64,000 nt of DNA from Actinomadura madurae (GTDB taxonomy: Bacteria; Actinomycetota; Actinomycetes; Streptosporangiales; Streptosporangiaceae), in assembly GCF_900115095.1 (NCBI RefSeq), contig NZ_FOVH01000016.1:124001-188000 (forward strand). The letters are read 5' to 3'. The notes under the pieces were generated by a model. It saw nothing but the letters and a program-made list of their open reading frames with translations, had not been told where the DNA came from and made no database searches. The position numbers and the translations under genes are program-made. Each line of letters starts with the position of its first letter. Positions within the stretch are counted from its first letter, which is position 1. Below, one piece after another: positions 52,006 through 60,187 of the stretch.

Positions 52006-55000
52006 CGGGCGACCTCGGCGGCCTGGAGGCGGGCGAGGCGCCGATGGTGCGCCCGCCGCGCCGCGGGATCCGTTGGGGGCGGCGCCTGCCCGGCGGCCGG
52101 TTCACCGTCCGGTCCGGCGGCGGGCCGGACCGGGGTGGCGGCGTCCCGTTCCGTGCGGGACGTGATCAAACCCGCGAGTCCGCGCACCGTCGGACTGGTG
52201 AACAGGTCCACGACGGACAGGCCGGGATCGAGGCGTTCGGTCAGCCGGGCATGGGCGCGCACGAGGGTGAGCGACGTGGCGCCCAGGCGCATGAAGGGAG
52301 TGTCCGGGTCGATCGAGGCTCCTCCGAGCAGGCCGCTCAGAGTCTCGGTCACGAACCGTTCGATCTCGGGATCGGCGTTCTGTGCCTCCCCGGAACCGTT
52401 CGGCGACGAGGCGGAAGGCCGCGGTGCGGGGGCGGCCTCGGCGGCCGGCTGGGATGCTGGTGCGGGCGGCGGCGCCGGCGCCGTGACGACGCTGAGTTCG
52501 ATCAATCCGTCCGCGGGCAGCCGTTCATGCAGGGTCAGTTCCCGACCCTCCGCCGCGGCCGACAGCCGCCCGGCCCACGCGCCGGCCGCCGCCAGCGCCC
52601 GCGCCGGGGTGAGCGTGCCCCCGGAGATGCGCACGGCCACGTCGAGGCCCTGCTCGCCCGCCTGCCGCAACAGCACCGCCAAGTCCCCGGGTTTGTCCGC
52701 GGCGGCCGGGGGCGGCTCCGCGTTCGCGGACGGCTCCGCCTCGTCCGGCGTTCGCGCAGGGGCGGCCGCCCGGTCGTAGGGGTTGGGCAGAGCCTTGTAG
52801 TCGATCTTGCCGTTGCCGGTGACCGGAAAGGCCTCCAGCCACAGGATCCGGCTCGGCACCATGTAGTCGGGCAGGCGCTCGCGCAGGTGCGCGATGAGCT
52901 CGTCGTCGGACGGTCGGGCGGCGGGCTCGGCGGCGGCCAGGTAGGCGACCAGCCGGGGCCGGTCGTCGGGGCCGCGGACGGACGACGCCACCGAGTGCCG
53001 CACACCGGGCGCCCGGTTGAGCGCGGACTCCACCTCGCCCAGTTCGATGCGGTGCCCGCGGATCTTGACCTGGCGGTCGAGCCGTCCCAGGAACTCGATG
53101 GTGCCGTCGATCCGCCACCGCCCGAGGTCGCCTGTGCGGTACAGCCTGCGTCGCAGCACCGGGTCGGTGACGAACCGCTCGCGGGTCTGTTCGTCGTCCC
53201 CGATGTAGCCGCGGGCGAGGCCGCCACCGCCGATGTGCAGTTCGCCCGCCGCACCGACCGGGCACGGCCGCCCCTGCTCGTCGAGGATGTGGAACGACTG
53301 GCCGCGCAGCGCCCGCCCGTACGGGATGCTCGGCCAGGACGGATCGACCTCGCCGATGGGGTAGCAGATCGACCAGATCGACGCCTCCGTGGCTCCGCCC
53401 AGGCTCACCAGCCGCGCCTCGGGCGCCAGCGCGCGGATCCTGTCGGGCAGCGTGACCGGGATCCAGTCGGCCGACAGGAACACCAGGCGCAGCCGTCCCA
53501 GTACCGCGCGGGCGCGCTCGGGCTCGATCTCGGCGTACTCGACGAGCATCTCCATCAGCGCGGGCGCGGTGTTCCAGACGGTGACCCGGTGCCGCTCCAT
53601 CAGGTCGAGCCAGTGGCCCGGGTCGCGTTGCCGGCCCGCGTCGGGCAGCACGAGCCCGGCGCCGGTGCCCATCACCCCGAAGACGTCGTGCACCGACAGG
53701 TCGAAGCTGAACGCCGACAGCCCGAGGACCCGGTCCCCCGGGCCGACCGGGAAGCGGTCGATGAGGTCGTCGATCGTGGTGCGGGCGGCCCGGTGCTCGA
53801 TCGCCACGCCCTTGGGACGTCCCGTGGAGCCGGAGGTGAAGATGACATAGGCCAGGTCGTCGTCCGCGGCCGTGTCCGGGTCGGCCGTCCTCGCGTCCAG
53901 GAGCTCCGGCAGCGTGTGCGTGCTGACGTGGCCGGGCCATGCGACGGCCGAGCCCGCGGGGACCAGCGCCCTGGTCACGCCCGCCTGCTCGCACACCGAG
54001 GCGATGCGGCCCGCCGGCCAGGACGGTTCCACGGGCACGTACCCGGCGCCGCTCGCACACACTCCCAGCAGTGCGGTCACCTGCTCGACGCCCTTGTCGA
54101 AGGCAACGGCGACCAGCTCACCCGGCCCGGCGCCCAGCGCGGCCAGGGCACCCCCGATGCGCCCGGTACGCTCGGCCAGCTCCCCGTGGCTCAGACCGCC
54201 GGACGAGTCGAGCACGGCCGGCTCGCCGGGCACGGCACGGGCGGCCGCGCGCAGCGGATCGTCCAGCCGAGGCCCGGCCTTGGGGAAGGGACGGCGGTCC
54301 AGGGGCTCTTCCGCCAGCAGGCTCGGGTCCCACCCGAGGCCGGGTTCGTCCCAGGTGTCCGGCTCGGTGGCCAGCCGCCGCAGCAGCCGCAGGTGAGCGT
54401 CGCGCATGCCCGCGACGAAGCCGTCGGTGAACGCTCCGGTGACCGCGTCCCAGGCGATCCGCAGCCGTCCCCCTTCGTCGTGGACGATGTGGTCCAGTGC
54501 CACCTGCGGGGTCTGCGAGATCCCGAAGACCTCCTCGCCCAGCCACCCCGCGGGATCCCGCTCCGGGTCCGACAGGCCCAGGCCGCTGGTGAACACCACC
54601 GGATGGGTGGGTGTGAGATCGGTGGCCCCGGCGTCGCGCAGGACTTCGACGCCCGACACGGCGCGGTGCTCCATGTCGGTCCAGAACCGCCGGTTGACCC
54701 GCGCCGCGAAGTCGGCGAACCCGCGCGTCCCCGGCTCCGGCACCTCCACCAGCAGCGTCGAGGTGAAGTCGCCCACCAGGTGTGCCAGCTCGGGGTCGTC
54801 GGGCCGGTCGAACAGCGTCGTGTTCAGGCAGAACGCCCCGCCCGCGCCCCACCGCGACAGGACCAGCCCGAAGGCCGCCAGCAGGACGCCCGTCGGGCTC
54901 AGGCCGCGCTCGGCCGCCCGCTCCCGCAGCGCGCTCCACTCCGCGGCCGGCAGCTCGGCCGCCCACCGGCCGAAGCGGTGCGACCGCAGCTCCGCCAGGT

Positions 55001-55907
55001 CGGTCGCCCACGGGAGCCGGGGGCCGGCGGGAAGCACCCGCCCCCGCCAGTACTCCCGATCGCGCTCCCTCCTCCGCGCCTCGTCCGGGTCGGCGGCCCG
55101 GCGCTCGACCAGTTCGGCGAAGGAGATCGGGGCCGACGCCAGCACGGCGTCCGGATCGCCGACCAGCCGCCCCCACTCGTCCAGGACCTGCATCCATCCC
55201 GCCAGGTCGAGGGCGAGCACGTCGATGCCGAGCAGGACGCGTGTCCGGCCGTCCGGAAGGAACGCGGCACTGACGTCGAACAACGGCCACCGCGACGCGT
55301 CCCGCACCTGGTGCGAGCGGTCGTGACGCAGATCGCCGAGCCTGCGGTCGGCCTCCTTCCCCGTCACCGCCCGCAGATCCACGACCTCGATCTCGTACGG
55401 CTCCACGGCGGGAAGGACGTGCTGCCGCCCCTCCCCGTCCACCACCATGCGGAGCATCGGATGGTGCTCCACCAGGCGATTCCATGCGAGGGCGAGCCGG
55501 GCCAGATCCTCCTCCGGTCCCTCCGGCCCCGGCACCCGGTCGTACTCGCGGTAATAGAAGGTCGCGACTCCACCGAGCGGAAACCCGGGGTTCCTGCCGA
55601 TCCAGTACGCGGTCTGCAACGGCGTCAGGGGGAAACCCTCGTCCGATGGGGCTCCCTCGCCGGGATCGGCGATGCCCGCCGCGACGGTCCGGGCCGTCGC
55701 GGCCCCGAGGAACGCCGTCATCGGCAGGTCCAAACCCAGATCCCGCAGCCTGCGCCGCAGCCGGACCGCGGTGAACGAGTCCAGTCCCAGGACGGTCAGG
55801 ACGGCGTCGTGATCCACCGACCCGGCGGCCAGACCGAGCACCTCGGCGACCACCCCCGCGACCTCGTCAACCGCCACGAATGCGGACGAAAGCGACTTAT
55901 CAGGCAT
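52002..55907 (-). CDS. NRPS loading/first module: carrier-Cy-A(Cys)-PCP (HMWP2-like)
   Basis: 1301 residues; AAGGAGCGT precedes the ATG. Carrier 1: LGLDSFTAVRL with Ser44. Cy domain about 90-540 with FPLTPLQTAYWIGRNPGFPLGG; its active motif reads DVLALDLAGW, so the last Ser of DxxxxDxxS is Gly. A domain: YVIFTSGSTGRPKG, FSFDLSVHDVFG, VWNTAPALME, LVFLSADWIP, LGGATEASIW, GNGKIDYKAL; the specificity residues read D-L-H-N-L-S-L-I-W-K, the cysteine code with His for Tyr. Final carrier: FMRLGATSLTL, Ser1212. The first carrier must receive a starter acid from an enzyme outside the window. First gene of the right-hand operon. Confidence 0.9.
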   Translation of the reverse strand: MPDKSLSSAFVAVDEVAGVVAEVLGLAAGSVDHDAVLTVLGLDSFTAVRLRRRLRDLGLDLPMTAFLGAATARTVAAGIADPGEGAPSDEGFPLTPLQTAYWIGRNPGFPLGGVATFYYREYDRVPGPEGPEEDLARLALAWNRLVEHHPMLRMVVDGEGRQHVLPAVEPYEIEVVDLRAVTGKEADRRLGDLRHDRSHQVRDASRWPLFDVSAAFLPDGRTRVLLGIDVLALDLAGWMQVLDEWGRLVGDPDAVLASAPISFAELVERRAADPDEARRRERDREYWRGRVLPAGPRLPWATDLAELRSHRFGRWAAELPAAEWSALRERAAERGLSPTGVLLAAFGLVLSRWGAGGAFCLNTTLFDRPDDPELAHLVGDFTSTLLVEVPEPGTRGFADFAARVNRRFWTDMEHRAVSGVEVLRDAGATDLTPTHPVVFTSGLGLSDPERDPAGWLGEEVFGISQTPQVALDHIVHDEGGRLRIAWDAVTGAFTDGFVAGMRDAHLRLLRRLATEPDTWDEPGLGWDPSLLAEEPLDRRPFPKAGPRLDDPLRAAARAVPGEPAVLDSSGGLSHGELAERTGRIGGALAALGAGPGELVAVAFDKGVEQVTALLGVCASGAGYVPVEPSWPAGRIASVCEQAGVTRALVPAGSAVAWPGHVSTHTLPELLDARTADPDTAADDDLAYVIFTSGSTGRPKGVAIEHRAARTTIDDLIDRFPVGPGDRVLGLSAFSFDLSVHDVFGVMGTGAGLVLPDAGRQRDPGHWLDLMERHRVTVWNTAPALMEMLVEYAEIEPERARAVLGRLRLVFLSADWIPVTLPDRIRALAPEARLVSLGGATEASIWSICYPIGEVDPSWPSIPYGRALRGQSFHILDEQGRPCPVGAAGELHIGGGGLARGYIGDDEQTRERFVTDPVLRRRLYRTGDLGRWRIDGTIEFLGRLDRQVKIRGHRIELGEVESALNRAPGVRHSVASSVRGPDDRPRLVAYLAAAEPAARPSDDELIAHLRERLPDYMVPSRILWLEAFPVTGNGKIDYKALPNPYDRAAAPARTPDEAEPSANAEPPPAAADKPGDLAVLLRQAGEQGLDVAVRISGGTLTPARALAAAGAWAGRLSAAAEGRELTLHERLPADGLIELSVVTAPAPPPAPASQPAAEAAPAPRPSASSPNGSGEAQNADPEIERFVTETLSGLLGGASIDPDTPFMRLGATSLTLVRAHARLTERLDPGLSVVDLFTSPTVRGLAGLITSRTERDAATPVRPAAGPDGEPAAGQAPPPTDPAARRAHHRRLARLQAAEVAR

Positions 55908-56198
55908 GACGCTCCTTCAACTGCACGGAGGAAAGGCGGGAATCGGAGGGGCGATCGCAGGCGCTGTTGGGGACGGCGAACAAGTCGGCTCAGAACGAGA
56001 TGGGGCGGAGCCTCGATGCCAGAAGATCTCCCGTGGTCGGCACAGGGACACCGTAACGATAATGAAAACGATTATCAATGCCAGACAACGACCTCGTCCG
56101 GTTCGTCTGCAGGGCGGGAGGCCCCGCGCGCTTGTGTCGGCGATGAACCACGATCACCAGTTACGCTCTGGCGTTCGGTACGGCCTGGTGGAGGAAGC
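55908..56198. promoter_or_regulatory. Promoter region of the right-hand metallophore operon
   Basis: 291 bases between the NRPS start and the membrane-protein gene, AT-richer around 56050-56085 than anything nearby. It contains the Fur/Zur-type operator at 56058-56080. No small gene is convincing. Confidence 0.5.
56058..56080 (-). promoter_or_regulatory. Fur/Zur-family operator at the right end of the metallophore cluster
   Basis: GATAATGAAAACGATTATC (56058-56076) has exact GATAAT/ATTATC arms around a 7-base centre; the inner TGAAAACGATTATCA (56063-56077) is a 7-1-7 site. The 14-mer GAAAACGATTATCA is shared with the left-end site at 31238. It agrees with the classic 19-bp Fur consensus at 16 positions by eye, and in actinobacteria this class of sequence is chiefly bound by Zur. 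It lies about 150 bases upstream of the NRPS ATG at 55907. Confidence 0.72.
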
Positions 56199-56819
56199 AT
56201 GTCCGTCGTCGGTTCCGCCATGCTGCGCGGTGGCCTGGTGCTCGGCGTGGCCGCATGCGGGTTCGCGCTCGCCGTGGCCGGCTACTTGTGGTGGAACACG
56301 ACGGCCGCGGCTCTGATCGTCGTCATCGAGACGATCTCAGCGGTGGTCGCACTGGGATGGCTGTACCGGACGCGGCGGCCGCTCCGGTTCAGCGGTGTGC
56401 CGCTGACCTTCGGCGTCCTGTCGTTGCTCGCCGTCTCCATCGTCGGTGTCGTGGCTGCGCGGGACATCGCGATGATCCTTGTCGGCGTCGATGCCGAAGC
56501 AGTCGTGGAACGGACCTGGACGACGCAGAGCCGCGGCTCCGAAAGCCACCACTGCACGCTGCGCCGCACCGACGGCGCCCCGATCGCGCGCGAGCTCGCC
56601 ACCAACTGCGAGGGGTACGGGCGCGGCGACATCATGCCGGTCGTGCTGGATCCGCGAGAACGCTTCGCACCGGTCGGCGGCCCCAAGTCGGACCTGCCCG
56701 CGGTGGGAGAAGGCCAGGCGGTGGCGGCCGCCGCGCTCGGGCTGCTGGTCTCCATCGCGATCGGGAGCGTCCCCGCACAGCCCAGCCACACTAGATCCTC
56801 CAGACGCTCTCGCGTGTAG
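56199..56819 (+). CDS. Membrane protein of unknown function
   Basis: 206 residues from ATG 56199 behind GTGGAGGAAGC. Three N-terminal helices are plain (GGLVLGVAACGFALAVAGYLWW; ALIVVIETISAVVALGWLY; FGVLSLLAVSIVGVVAARDIA) and a fourth lies near the end (AVAAAALGLLVSIAIGSV). Between helices 3 and 4 a soluble segment of about 70 residues carries ESHHCTLRRTDG and RELATNCEGYG, with two Cys that could form a disulfide outside the cell, and DIMPVVLDPRERFAPV. Resembles DUF3592-like membrane proteins, unproven. It is divergent from the metallophore operon and could share the Zur-type operator. Confidence 0.7.
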   Translation: MSVVGSAMLRGGLVLGVAACGFALAVAGYLWWNTTAAALIVVIETISAVVALGWLYRTRRPLRFSGVPLTFGVLSLLAVSIVGVVAARDIAMILVGVDAEAVVERTWTTQSRGSESHHCTLRRTDGAPIARELATNCEGYGRGDIMPVVLDPRERFAPVGGPKSDLPAVGEGQAVAAAALGLLVSIAIGSVPAQPSHTRSSRRSRV

Positions 56820-56961
56820 GGCGTTCACACGTCCTGGCCCGCCCGTGATCCTCTTCCGATCCGTGGCGCCGCGACCACCAACGCACCGGATCACCGGGGT
56901 CCACTCGGGCCGGCGTCGCCCGCGGCGCGGACTGGACGGACGGCCCACCCGCGCTGACGGA

Positions 56962-57219
56962 CAGTTGGCGACGCGCTGCGCCGAGTACGGCTACAACGGG
57001 CTGGTGTGCACGACGCGCGGCTCAGGTGAATCGCCCGGACGCGTCGACCCGTTCAGCCCGCTGGAACAACGTGACAACTACGACGTCATCGAGTGGCTGG
57101 CCGTCCAGCCGTGGTCGGACGGGCAGATCGGTCAGATGGGCAACAGCTATGGCGCCCTCGTGCCGGCATCTTCTGGAACACGTGGGAGAGGCGCCCCGGG
57201 GCGACCGGGGCGCCGTTGA
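56962..57219 (+). pseudogene. Fragment of a CocE/NonD-type hydrolase
   Basis: The translated stretch AEYGYNGLVCTTRGSGESPG, then DNYDVIEWLAVQPWSDGQIGQMGNSYGA, is the core of X-Pro dipeptidyl-peptidase/CocE-NonD hydrolases, with the nucleophile elbow GNSYG at about 57138-57152. The N-terminal part and everything after the elbow are missing; the frame runs into unrelated sequence and stops at 57219. No start with a ribosome site fits. It is a relic of a gene of about 550 codons. Confidence 0.7.
57190..57214 (+). terminator. GC-rich hairpin, possible terminator
   Basis: GGCGCCCCGG and CCGGGGCGCC form a perfect 10-bp stem with the loop GGCGA. There is no U-tract, as is common for actinobacterial terminators. 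It overlaps the end of the CocE relic and lies between convergent transcription units. Confidence 0.55.
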
Positions 57220-57296
57220 GAACGGATAGGCGCTGTTGGGGTGACGGTCCCCGTGGGCGGCGGCCTCGGCGTGCTGCCCGTTGCGGTGCGCCCGGT

Positions 57297-57314
57297 CCCC
57301 GGCTCGGCCCGGGG
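57297..57314 (-). terminator. Hairpin just downstream of the FAD monooxygenase stop
   Basis: CCCCGG and CCGGGG arms around CTCGGC, immediately past the stop codon of the minus-strand monooxygenase gene (57316-57318). Short stem, no U-tract; probably part of its terminator. Confidence 0.35.
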
Positions 57315-57315
57315 G

Positions 57316-59043
57316 TCAGGGCTGCGGGGTCGGCTGGCGGGCGGTGTCGTGGCGGCCTAGGAGGCTGGCGAGCAGGTCGCCGGGGCGGGCCGGAGGCTCG
57401 TCGTCGCTCCAGGCGACGTGGAGGTCGGGGCGGACCAGGATCAGGCGGTACCGGTAGACGTCGAGGAATTCGGGTCCGGAGACTTCCAGCAAGGTCATCG
57501 GTATGCCGTGCGCGTGGGCGAGGTCGAGCAAGGGGGTGACCTGGGCCGCCAGGTCCGGGGCGTCCACGACCACCAGAGTGAACTCCGGCCCCAGGCGGTC
57601 GAAGATCGAGGTGCCGTCGGGCAGCCAGGCGTGGGGGAAGCGGGCCCCGGGATCGGCGCTGGGCACGTAGGTGCCGATGTCCTCGATGGCCGTGCCGTTG
57701 CTCCCGCCGGGCCGCGCCGCGATGCCCAGTGAGCCGATGTAGCGCGAGCCGAACTGGACGCCCTGGCTGTACCACTGCTGGCGGTCCTTCTGCTCGATCA
57801 GCCGCCCGGCCTCCTCGCGCAGCGTCCGGCCGCGGTTCGAGTCGGCGTGGAACTCGGGGTCCCGGCCGATCTGCTTCATGTCACGGTCGATCTTCAGCGC
57901 CGCCTGCGAGGTCGCTTCTCCCACGGACCGGCGCTCGGCCTCGTAGTCGTCGAGCACGCGTTCGTCCGCCCAGCCGTCCAGGATGGCGGCGAGCCGCCAC
58001 CCGAGGCCGACCGCGTCGGCGATCCCGGTGTTCATGCCGAAGCCGCCCAGCGGCAGCCACAGGTGCGCGGCGTCGCCGGCGAGCAGGACCCGGCCCGCGC
58101 GGAAGCGGTCGGCGACCAGCCGGCGGGGCGTCCACCGGACCACCTGGATCTTCTCGTGCTCGACCGGCCGTCCAATCGCGGTGACGAGTACCTCGTCCTC
58201 GTCCAGCTCGTCGGGGGTCATGTGCTCCGGCACCCGCGCGTGGCACAGGAACAGGTCGGTGCCGTTCAGCTGGACGAAGGAGCCGCGGAGCCTCTCGCCG
58301 TACCACCAGTACATCCAGCCCGGACGACGCCGCGCCATCTCCCGGCCGAGTTCGGCGGAGCGGAAGTACACCGAGAGCCGCTCCTCCGCGGCTTTGCCGT
58401 CGCCTTCCAGTACGGAGCCGATCGAGCGCCGCACCACGCTCGTGCCGCCGTCGCAGCCGACGAGGTACCGCGCGAGGACCTCGCTCTCCTCACCGGTCGC
58501 GGTGTCGCGGTACCGGACGGTCACACGGTCGCCATGCCGGACCGCGTCCACCACCTCGGCACCCCGCCGTACCTGCACCGACGGGAGTCGGGCCAGTTCC
58601 TCGTGGAGGATCGGTTCGAGGTAGATCTGGGAGACGCGGTGCTGGGGTTCGGGGGTGGGCCAGTCGGCGAACTCGTGCGCCTTTCCGCTCAAGACCTGCC
58701 CCGAGGTCGAGAACTCGAATCGGGTGAGCTCGTCGCCGAGGATCGCTGTGCAGTAGACGACGTCGGTGGCGTGGTCGAGCGGGAGTCCGGCGCGGCGGAT
58801 CCGGTCTGCGATGCCCATGCGCCGGAAGTACTCCATGGAGCGGGCATTGGTGGTGTTGCACCGGGGGTTGGCCGTGGTGCCGGGCTCGGTTTCGAGGACG
58901 AGGGTCGGCACACCGCGCCGGCCCAGCTCAAGCGCGAGGCAGGTGCCGACCGGTCCCGCGCCCGCGATCACGACCGGCCATTCGTCGCCCTCGCGTTGGT
59001 GGTCGCCCAGGCCGGTCCATTGCGGGGGTTGCTTGTATCCCAC
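57316..59043 (-). CDS. FAD-dependent aromatic hydroxylase-type monooxygenase
   Basis: 575 residues from a GTG. PheA/TfdB/MhpA-type features: VVIAGAGPVGTCLALELGRRGVPTLVLE (GxGxxG, about residues 24-50), the DG motif in YLVGCDGGTSVVRRSIG near 190, GD motif in RVLLAGDAAHLWLPLGGFGMNTGIADAVGLGWRLA spread over 317-350, and a thioredoxin-like C-terminal domain (FTLVVVDAPDLAAQ; LILVRPDLHVAW). These hydroxylate phenolic or aromatic acid substrates using NAD(P)H. It is divergent from a LysR regulator with a palindromic spacer, so probably regulated by it. The following dehydrogenase, amidohydrolase and MHS transporter suggest an aromatic catabolic island. Confidence 0.9.
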   Translation of the reverse strand: MGYKQPPQWTGLGDHQREGDEWPVVIAGAGPVGTCLALELGRRGVPTLVLETEPGTTANPRCNTTNARSMEYFRRMGIADRIRRAGLPLDHATDVVYCTAILGDELTRFEFSTSGQVLSGKAHEFADWPTPEPQHRVSQIYLEPILHEELARLPSVQVRRGAEVVDAVRHGDRVTVRYRDTATGEESEVLARYLVGCDGGTSVVRRSIGSVLEGDGKAAEERLSVYFRSAELGREMARRRPGWMYWWYGERLRGSFVQLNGTDLFLCHARVPEHMTPDELDEDEVLVTAIGRPVEHEKIQVVRWTPRRLVADRFRAGRVLLAGDAAHLWLPLGGFGMNTGIADAVGLGWRLAAILDGWADERVLDDYEAERRSVGEATSQAALKIDRDMKQIGRDPEFHADSNRGRTLREEAGRLIEQKDRQQWYSQGVQFGSRYIGSLGIAARPGGSNGTAIEDIGTYVPSADPGARFPHAWLPDGTSIFDRLGPEFTLVVVDAPDLAAQVTPLLDLAHAHGIPMTLLEVSGPEFLDVYRYRLILVRPDLHVAWSDDEPPARPGDLLASLLGRHDTARQPTPQP

Positions 59044-59093
59044 TGCTGACTCTTTCCTCGTTCATTTGCCGTTGCCCTCTGTGAGTCGGACGC

Positions 59094-59155
59094 TAGTCAG
59101 CGTGAGCCGATAGCACTATGACAAACTTTTCGAGGCTCACATAGACGTCTGACTA
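59094..59155. promoter_or_regulatory. Nested inverted repeats, putative LysR operator region
   Basis: Outer arms TAGTCAG (59094-59100) and CTGACTA (59149-59155) and inner arms GTGAGCC (59102-59108) and GGCTCAC (59134-59140) are exact inverted repeats centred on the divergent promoter region between the monooxygenase and the LysR gene. The long spacing (two arm pairs over 62 bases) fits the recognition/activation sites of a LysR tetramer. Confidence 0.6.
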
Positions 59156-59168
59156 AGGGGTGGGCGTG

Positions 59169-60110
59169 ATGAGTGCGCCGGACAACCGCATCTCGCTGCA
59201 AAAGCTCGAAGTGTTCTGCAAGGTCGTGGACCTCGGCAGCGTGCGCCGCGCGGCCGAAGAGCTCTACATCTCCCAGCCCGTGGTGAGCGCGCACCTGCGC
59301 TCCCTGCAGGATCGGATCGGTGCGCGGCTTTTCGAGCGCGACGGCCGGGGCATCGCGCTGACCGAGGCGGGCCACGAGGCCTACCGCTGGGCCAGTGAGG
59401 TGCTCCGGGGGCGGCTGGAGCTCCAGTCCAGCCTGCAGAATCTGTCCGGCGGGACGTCCGGCACGGTGGTGGTGGCGACGAGCATGTCCGTGGGCACCTA
59501 CATCCTGACGCCAGTACTGATCGATTTCCGGCGCGAGTACGAGCAGGCGAGCATCACCCTGCTGATCTCGGGCGTGGAGCAGGCCCTGGAGACCTCCCTC
59601 ACCGGCCGTGCCGACATGTGCGTGATCGCGACCGACGCGGTCCTGGACACCAACGCCTTCGACGCCGAGCTGATCGCCGAGCCGGGGTTCTGCCTCGTCG
59701 CGTCGACGTCGAGCCGCCTGGCCGGCGACCTGGTCCGCCCGGAGGAGCTGAACGGGATGCCGTTCGTGTGCCCTCCCGGAGGACTGGCGATCCGGCGCGC
59801 GCAGGACGGCGCCCTCGCCTCGATCGGCGTGGTGAACCGCCGGGTCGAGATCGAGCTGGGCAACGCCGAGGCCATCAAGCAGGCCGTCGAGGCCGACCTC
59901 GGGCTGGGGCTGCTCTGGCGGGCGTCGGTGCAGAAGGAGCTCGACCGCGGCACGCTGCGCGAGGTCGTCATCGACGGAGCCGACCTGCGGGACAAGCTCT
60001 ATCTGGTGACCCGTCGCGGTAAGCGTCCGACGCCGCTTCAGCGCCGCCTGGCGCAGGCCATACGTGACGACGCGGTCCGCCGGTTCGGCCCCTTGGCACC
60101 GGCGGAATGA
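59169..60110 (+). CDS. LysR family transcriptional regulator
   Basis: 313 residues from ATG 59169, with AAGGGGT seven bases upstream; GTG 59160 is an alternative. The winged helix is standard: LQKLEVFCKVVDLGSVRRAAEELYISQPVVSAHLRSLQDRIGARLFERDGRG spread over residues 10-62. The effector domain follows (GTVVVATSMSVGTYILTPVLIDFRREY) with ligand-cleft pieces and a C-terminal ADLRDKLYLVTRRGKRPTPLQRRLAQAIRD. Divergent from the aromatic monooxygenase and followed by a convergent aldehyde dehydrogenase. Confidence 0.92.
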   Translation: MSAPDNRISLQKLEVFCKVVDLGSVRRAAEELYISQPVVSAHLRSLQDRIGARLFERDGRGIALTEAGHEAYRWASEVLRGRLELQSSLQNLSGGTSGTVVVATSMSVGTYILTPVLIDFRREYEQASITLLISGVEQALETSLTGRADMCVIATDAVLDTNAFDAELIAEPGFCLVASTSSRLAGDLVRPEELNGMPFVCPPGGLAIRRAQDGALASIGVVNRRVEIELGNAEAIKQAVEADLGLGLLWRASVQKELDRGTLREVVIDGADLRDKLYLVTRRGKRPTPLQRRLAQAIRDDAVRRFGPLAPAE

Positions 60111-60187
60111 CGGACCGACACGTCAGGGGCGCTGTCGACTAGCTCCGGGCTCGGACGAGGTGACGCCGGAGAAGGATCAGGGGACGG

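Noticed and set aside
49222..52779. 1185-codon open frame opposite the PKS/NRPS
   Set aside because: Antisense shadow with low-complexity translation and no recognisable motif.
52044..56819. 1591-codon open frame on the plus strand opposite the NRPS gene
   Set aside because: It is antisense to a clearly homologous synthetase, is Arg/Gly/Pro-rich with no domain, and only its last 206 codons (56199 on) are a plausible gene. High GC gives long empty frames.
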